Shown here: piece after piece, positions 6,198 through 9,429 of the stretch | Position numbering within the stretch: position 1 is the stretch's first letter | Layout of the letters: each line of letters opens with the position of its first letter | Origin: CAVEFW01 sp964579575 | GTDB lineage: Bacteria > Actinomycetota > Coriobacteriia > Coriobacteriales > Eggerthellaceae | Direction: 5' to 3' | NCBI GenBank assembly: GCA_964579575.1 | Contig: CAZOGL010000056.1 | Location: 1 to 9,429 of the forward strand | Length of the DNA stretch: 9,429 bases | Made by a program: the position numbers and the translations under genes | The notes under the pieces: model-generated | The model's input: only the letters and a program-made list of their open reading frames with translations | The model's database searches: none | Told to the model about the DNA's origin: nothing

Positions 6198-9100
6198 CTA
6201 CTGGATGATGTTCCAAGACACGACGTTGGACTCAACCATCGTGCCGTCATTAAGTTCGACGACGCATTTCATCAGATGGTTTGCAAATGCGGAGGTCGCG
6301 CGCATCCGCCAAGAGTTCTTGACGATGTACCTGTCGTTATACCATGTCATCCATGTTTGGCCACCGTCGACCGAGTAGTACCAGTGGTACTTGTAAGCGC
6401 GGATGCTCGTGTCCAGGTTGTAGGTGTTGACGGTAAAGGTCTGATACATGTTGACAAGAATGGTCTTGCTGGTGAGTACTGCCGTGGGTCCACCAATGCC
6501 CCAATCGACCACGTTGGAAACCATTTCCACGCCATCGGTGGTGGTGGCCACCATGCGCATGGTCAGTCGCTTGTAGCTATCGAGAACCTTCTCCCAGACG
6601 TAATCCTCGTTAGCGGTCGGCCCTGGCCAGTTTACCCATTCCGCGCCGCCGTTCTCGGAATACTGCCACTGGAACGATGCGATGTCATAGCCAACGTAAG
6701 TGCAGTAGAAGTATTGATAGCGTCCCTTGTAAAGATTGTCATACTCTCGGCCGATGCTGAACTTCTTCTCGACGTTTCGGTAGATATTCCACTCGATGAC
6801 CTTGGCGTCCGTAGTTCCGTCGCTCCACTGGTAGTTTGCAGTGGGAGCGACAGTGTACTCGTAGGTACCAGGGGTAATCTGCTCATACGTGCCGCTGAAG
6901 GTGTAAGCACCTGCCTCAGCGAGCGTCTCGTCGCAGGCGATGCCGCTGAGTGTCTTACCCGTGTACTCAAGGGAGGTACCAGCCGGGATGTCGAGGGAGG
7001 CGCGTGCGATGGACCACGCCAAGGTTTGGGAGGTGGTGCTGCCATCGGCCCAGGTATAACCCTCGGACGGGGTGATGACGACGTAATAGGTACCAGCGTT
7101 TTGAGCAACGGTGGTACCTTCGAGATCGAAGCCCTCGCCGCCCGTAATGCCGACCTGGTCGGTGCCGTTGTAGATCAGCCCAGTAACCACGGTGGGGGCG
7201 GTTGCGGCCTTGGCGGTGATGGTCCAGTTGTACTCGATGCTGTCAATAGAACCGTTGTCCCACATATGGTTATCGTCGAGGATGGCGCATGCCGTGTAAT
7301 TGCCAGGAAGCGTTGCGGCGAAGGTCCCGGTGAGGCTATAGCCGTAACCTTCATTGATGGCAATCTGCTCGCTACCGTTGTATTCGAGCTCCAAAGCTGC
7401 GTTGGGCTCGGTGACCTGCGCACGTGCGATGGACCAAGAGATGTATTTGGCAGAGGTCGTGCCATCTGCCCAGCAGTAGTTGGTCGTGTCAACGAGCGTC
7501 GCCTTTGCGGTATACTCGCCAGCGTTGACGGCGGTGTGGCCGGTCAAGACGTAGCCAGGAGCGTCGCTGAAAGCCGATTGGGTATTGCCGTTGTAGACAA
7601 GCCCGGACTCGGGGGTAGGTATGGCGACCTTTGCTTGGTTAATCGTCCAGGTGACGGTCACCTTGTCTGTACCAGTCTCGGCCCATGCGTAGTTAGTGGC
7701 GTCATCGACGGTGCAAACGGCCTCGTAGGTGCCAGCGTCCTTGGCCGTCCCGCCCGTAACGGTGTAGCCGTCGCCGTGTGCAACGCCGGTCTTTTCAAAT
7801 CCCACATAGCTTATGTTGCTTGCCGGGGCGGGAGTGTCCATGAGTTGTTTGCCGATGGACCACTCGATCGTCTTCGCTGCGGTGGTACCGTCGCTCCACG
7901 TGTAATGGCTTGCGTCGGTAAGCGTTGCCGTAGCGTAGTAGGTACCGGCATTCGTTGCGGAGGTCGTGCCAGAAACCGTATAGCCGGTTCCAGCGACGAT
8001 GCCAGTCTGTTGATCTCCGTTGTAGGTCAGACCGGTCATAGCTTCAGGAATGGCGACGGTGTCAGCAAGGATGTCAAAGGACAAGGTAACGCTACCCTCA
8101 ACACCGTTGATGCCGGTAATGGTTACCGTAGCGGTTCCGACCTCGGTGTTGTTTGCGTACTCTACGGTGTAGTCGGTACCCTCAAGGAGGTTTTCGCCAT
8201 CATAGGTGACCGTGACGCTCGGCGTGATGGCCTTGCCCGTCCATGTTTGGGCGGAGATAGAGGAAACGTCGCTGTTGTTGAGGGTGATGGCGCTGCTGGC
8301 GTCCGTGCTTTCCCATGCAAGCATCGGATAGCCGCCGTTTTGGGGGTTGGTCTTGCTGTCATAAACCCAGGTGCCAGGATCGGTGTTGTTCAGTTGGGAG
8401 ACAAACCCGCGGGTCTGCATCGTCTCAAGGGTCATCTTCTTGACATTTGACTTGGTCGCGATTTGCTTCGAGCCGGTATCGTTGCCGTTGTAGCACATTG
8501 AGGTGGAGGACTCTTGAGCCCAGAACACATCCGTCAAGCGGTTCAGATTTTGCTTGACTGAGGAACTGTAGCGAAAATCTCCGAAGATGCCGCCGGTATT
8601 TTTTGCTTCAACCGTACCGACGTTGTAGCAGCTGTAGTAGTTCTTGAGGTAATCCGCAGTTTTGGCAGGCGCTTCGTTGCCGTTGATGCCGCCGGCGAAA
8701 CTGCCCGCGGAGACGTTTGCGGTGTTGTAACAATTAGAAACGGTTGTACGGGATGCGCTGTTCGCCTTGCCAAGGATACCGCCCGCATATCCGTTCGTAC
8801 TTCCCGTAACGGTGCCGACGTTGCTGCATTGGTCGATATTAATCGTTCCCGACCACGCATAACCGATGATGCCGCCCGTGTAAATGTTTTTGTAGGAGTC
8901 GCCGGTATAGAGAACGTCTGCTTCGTTGCGCACGCGGGAGATGTTGCCGTCAAGAAGTGCGCCGACGGCGCTGCCTACGTAGCAATTGGAATCTGCTATG
9001 CAGCTGAGGGAACCCTTGATCGTGAAGTTTTGGATGTTTGCAGGAGCATCTTCAGTGCCTTTGACATAGCTGAAAATGCCAAAGCCTTCTGGGGAGGTGG

Positions 9101-9429
9101 TGCTTTCCATTGCGACCGTGATCGAATGGTAGTTGCCGTTGAAGTTTCCTCCGAAGTAGTAATTGGTAGAGTTGAAGCCGATGCCTGCGAAGTTACCGGC
9201 GCTCAAGTCGAGGTCAGTGGTGAGGGAGAAGTACACGCCGCTGTAATGTTCAGTTGTGGAGTTGACGACATTGGCGAGGTAGTTGAAGTTCGCTGCGCTC
9301 TCAATCAGGTACGGATCCTCAGCAGTGCCGGTTCCGTGCGTCCACTTGACAGCAGATTTTCCGTCCCAGACACCGTTGTCGTTTGCGTTGGAAGCGGCAA
9401 GGTTAGACGTTGCTTCCTCGTCAGCGAGT
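6198..9429 (-). CDS. large secreted/surface repeat protein (GLUG-like, Ig-like and MBG-like repeats), N-terminus beyond the window
   Basis: The frame is open from the TAG at 6198-6200 to the window edge, giving 1076 visible residues (numbered from the codon at 9426-9428). The GTG at 9236 is not a credible start: the 64 codons before it encode matching sequence, including GTGTAEDPYLIESAANFNYLA, followed by YFSLTTDLDL, the usual opening of GLUG-type modules. Order: a beta-helical region with GLUG-like GGIxG motifs and CxNxGxV strands (about 151-288); a linker; an Ig-like domain with TWTGKAITPSV and TVTITGINGVEGSV (about 381-454); six MBG-like repeats (458-884); and two related Ig-like modules (886-978 and 982-1076). 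The protein ends SNVVSWNIIQ with no LPXTG motif, hydrophobic tail or charged anchor. Such proteins are usually exported adhesins or surface-layer components; the signal peptide would lie outside the window. Ligand and attachment mode are unknown. The gene converges on feoAB across a strong hairpin. Confidence 0.88.
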   Translation of the reverse strand, partial: LADEEATSNLAASNANDNGVWDGKSAVKWTHGTGTAEDPYLIESAANFNYLANVVNSTTEHYSGVYFSLTTDLDLSAGNFAGIGFNSTNYYFGGNFNGNYHSITVAMESTTSPEGFGIFSYVKGTEDAPANIQNFTIKGSLSCIADSNCYVGSAVGALLDGNISRVRNEADVLYTGDSYKNIYTGGIIGYAWSGTINIDQCSNVGTVTGSTNGYAGGILGKANSASRTTVSNCYNTANVSAGSFAGGINGNEAPAKTADYLKNYYSCYNVGTVEAKNTGGIFGDFRYSSSVKQNLNRLTDVFWAQESSTSMCYNGNDTGSKQIATKSNVKKMTLETMQTRGFVSQLNNTDPGTWVYDSKTNPQNGGYPMLAWESTDASSAITLNNSDVSSISAQTWTGKAITPSVTVTYDGENLLEGTDYTVEYANNTEVGTATVTITGINGVEGSVTLSFDILADTVAIPEAMTGLTYNGDQQTGIVAGTGYTVSGTTSATNAGTYYATATLTDASHYTWSDGTTAAKTIEWSIGKQLMDTPAPASNISYVGFEKTGVAHGDGYTVTGGTAKDAGTYEAVCTVDDATNYAWAETGTDKVTVTWTINQAKVAIPTPESGLVYNGNTQSAFSDAPGYVLTGHTAVNAGEYTAKATLVDTTNYCWADGTTSAKYISWSIARAQVTEPNAALELEYNGSEQIAINEGYGYSLTGTFAATLPGNYTACAILDDNHMWDNGSIDSIEYNWTITAKAATAPTVVTGLIYNGTDQVGITGGEGFDLEGTTVAQNAGTYYVVITPSEGYTWADGSTTSQTLAWSIARASLDIPAGTSLEYTGKTLSGIACDETLAEAGAYTFSGTYEQITPGTYEYTVAPTANYQWSDGTTDAKVIEWNIYRNVEKKFSIGREYDNLYKGRYQYFYCTYVGYDIASFQWQYSENGGAEWVNWPGPTANEDYVWEKVLDSYKRLTMRMVATTTDGVEMVSNVVDWGIGGPTAVLTSKTILVNMYQTFTVNTYNLDTSIRAYKYHWYYSVDGGQTWMTWYNDRYIVKNSWRMRATSAFANHLMKCVVELNDGTMVESNVVSWNIIQ
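6201..6773 (-). repeat. two related C-terminal Ig-like modules
   Basis: Two modules of about 95 residues (6495-6773 and 6201-6485) share a pattern: an aromatic strand FQWQYSENGGAEW or YHWYYSVDGGQTW, a D..Y....W stretch, an R-M-(V/R)-A strand, and a closing DG..V.SNVV.W.I. Each has one Cys (in YFYCTY and MKCVVE). They resemble the Ig-like domains that end many adhesins of Gram-positive gut bacteria. Their terminal position, with no anchor after them, suggests they are the most distal or the matrix-binding part. Confidence 0.7.
6777..8057 (-). repeat. six tandem MBG-like repeats of about 70 residues within the surface protein
   Basis: In order along the protein: 7848-8057, 7638-7847, 7425-7628, 7209-7418, 7002-7205 and 6777-6998. 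Each runs (A/I)P....L.YNG..Q.....GY...GT....AGTY.A...L.....Y.W.DGTT..K...WSI. The first, third and fifth are closest to consensus. The second replaces YNG with YVG, the fourth lacks the AGTY core (PGNY) and the sixth is longer. The copies have diverged at the DNA level, with only short shared runs such as CGTGCGATGGACCA, so recent expansion is unlikely. The fold is probably a small beta-sandwich acting as a stalk. Confidence 0.8.
8565..8978 (-). repeat. GLUG-like beta-helical repeats within the surface protein
   Basis: Repeated motifs include VGSAVGALLDGNIS, YTGGIIGYAWSGTI, YAGGILGKANSAS, FAGGINGNEA and NTGGIFGDF. They alternate with QCSNVGTVTG, NCYNTANVSA and SCYNVGTVEA. This alternation of GGIxG and CxNxGxV is typical of GLUG-type beta-helix segments in secreted proteins of gut bacteria. 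The units are about 30 residues apart. Several single Cys recur at the same place in each unit and would stack in a helix. Confidence 0.7.

Noticed and set aside
6327..6383. SVDGGQTW in the last Ig-like module matches the sialidase Asp-box pattern SxDxGxTW
   Set aside because: There is one exact and one imperfect copy (SENGGAEW), each inside an Ig-like strand pair where YS.DGG..W is common. There is no six-bladed propeller and there are no sialidase catalytic residues.
6186..8450. 754-codon open frame on the plus strand, opposite the surface protein
   Set aside because: It is the mirror of the MBG repeats, shows no known domain and starts inside the convergent intergenic region without a ribosome site. 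The minus strand carries clear repeat-domain protein.

Overview
The window most resembles a chromosomal segment of an anaerobic, gut-type actinobacterium of the class Coriobacteriia (Collinsella/Olsenella-like). This is an inference from moderately high G+C coding sequence, the style of the protein sequences, a fused FeoA-FeoB protein and a large repetitive surface protein. No rRNA or marker gene is present to prove the placement. The window holds four protein genes that alternate in strand, so each is probably transcribed alone: a phosphohexomutase (+), a HemN/HemW/HutW-like radical SAM protein (-), a FeoA-FeoB ferrous iron transporter (+) and a large secreted or surface repeat protein (-).

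Positions 1-84 are a short leader with a candidate promoter for the phosphohexomutase, which is complete with all four family signature loops. It converges on the radical SAM gene across a small hairpin and a run of exactly 100 N, an assembly gap. The last codons of the radical SAM gene lie in that gap, so its true stop is unknown.

The radical SAM gene and the FeoA-FeoB gene diverge from a 282-bp intergenic region. This region contains a candidate promoter for the radical SAM gene, three degenerate copies of a roughly 40-bp unit, and two overlapping GTTAG/CTAAC inverted repeats just ahead of the transporter gene. The inverted repeats look like an operator for a DtxR/IdeR-type metal regulator. 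The transporter has an unusual N-terminus with a Cys cluster and a His-rich linker between the FeoA and G domains. One hypothesis is a small iron/heme locus: the transporter imports Fe2+, and the neighbour may act on porphyrin or heme.

Downstream, five tandem copies of a 7-bp unit and a strong 12-bp GC-rich hairpin separate the transporter gene from the convergent surface protein gene. The surface protein reading frame is open to the window edge, so its N-terminus lies outside. The visible 1076 residues comprise a GLUG-like beta-helical region, one Ig-like domain, six MBG-like repeats of about 70 residues, and two related C-terminal Ig-like modules. No LPXTG motif or membrane anchor is present at the C-terminus. 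I see no tRNA, rRNA, CRISPR array, transposase or phage gene. The only strong candidates for something new are the regulatory region and the metal-binding extensions of the transporter.
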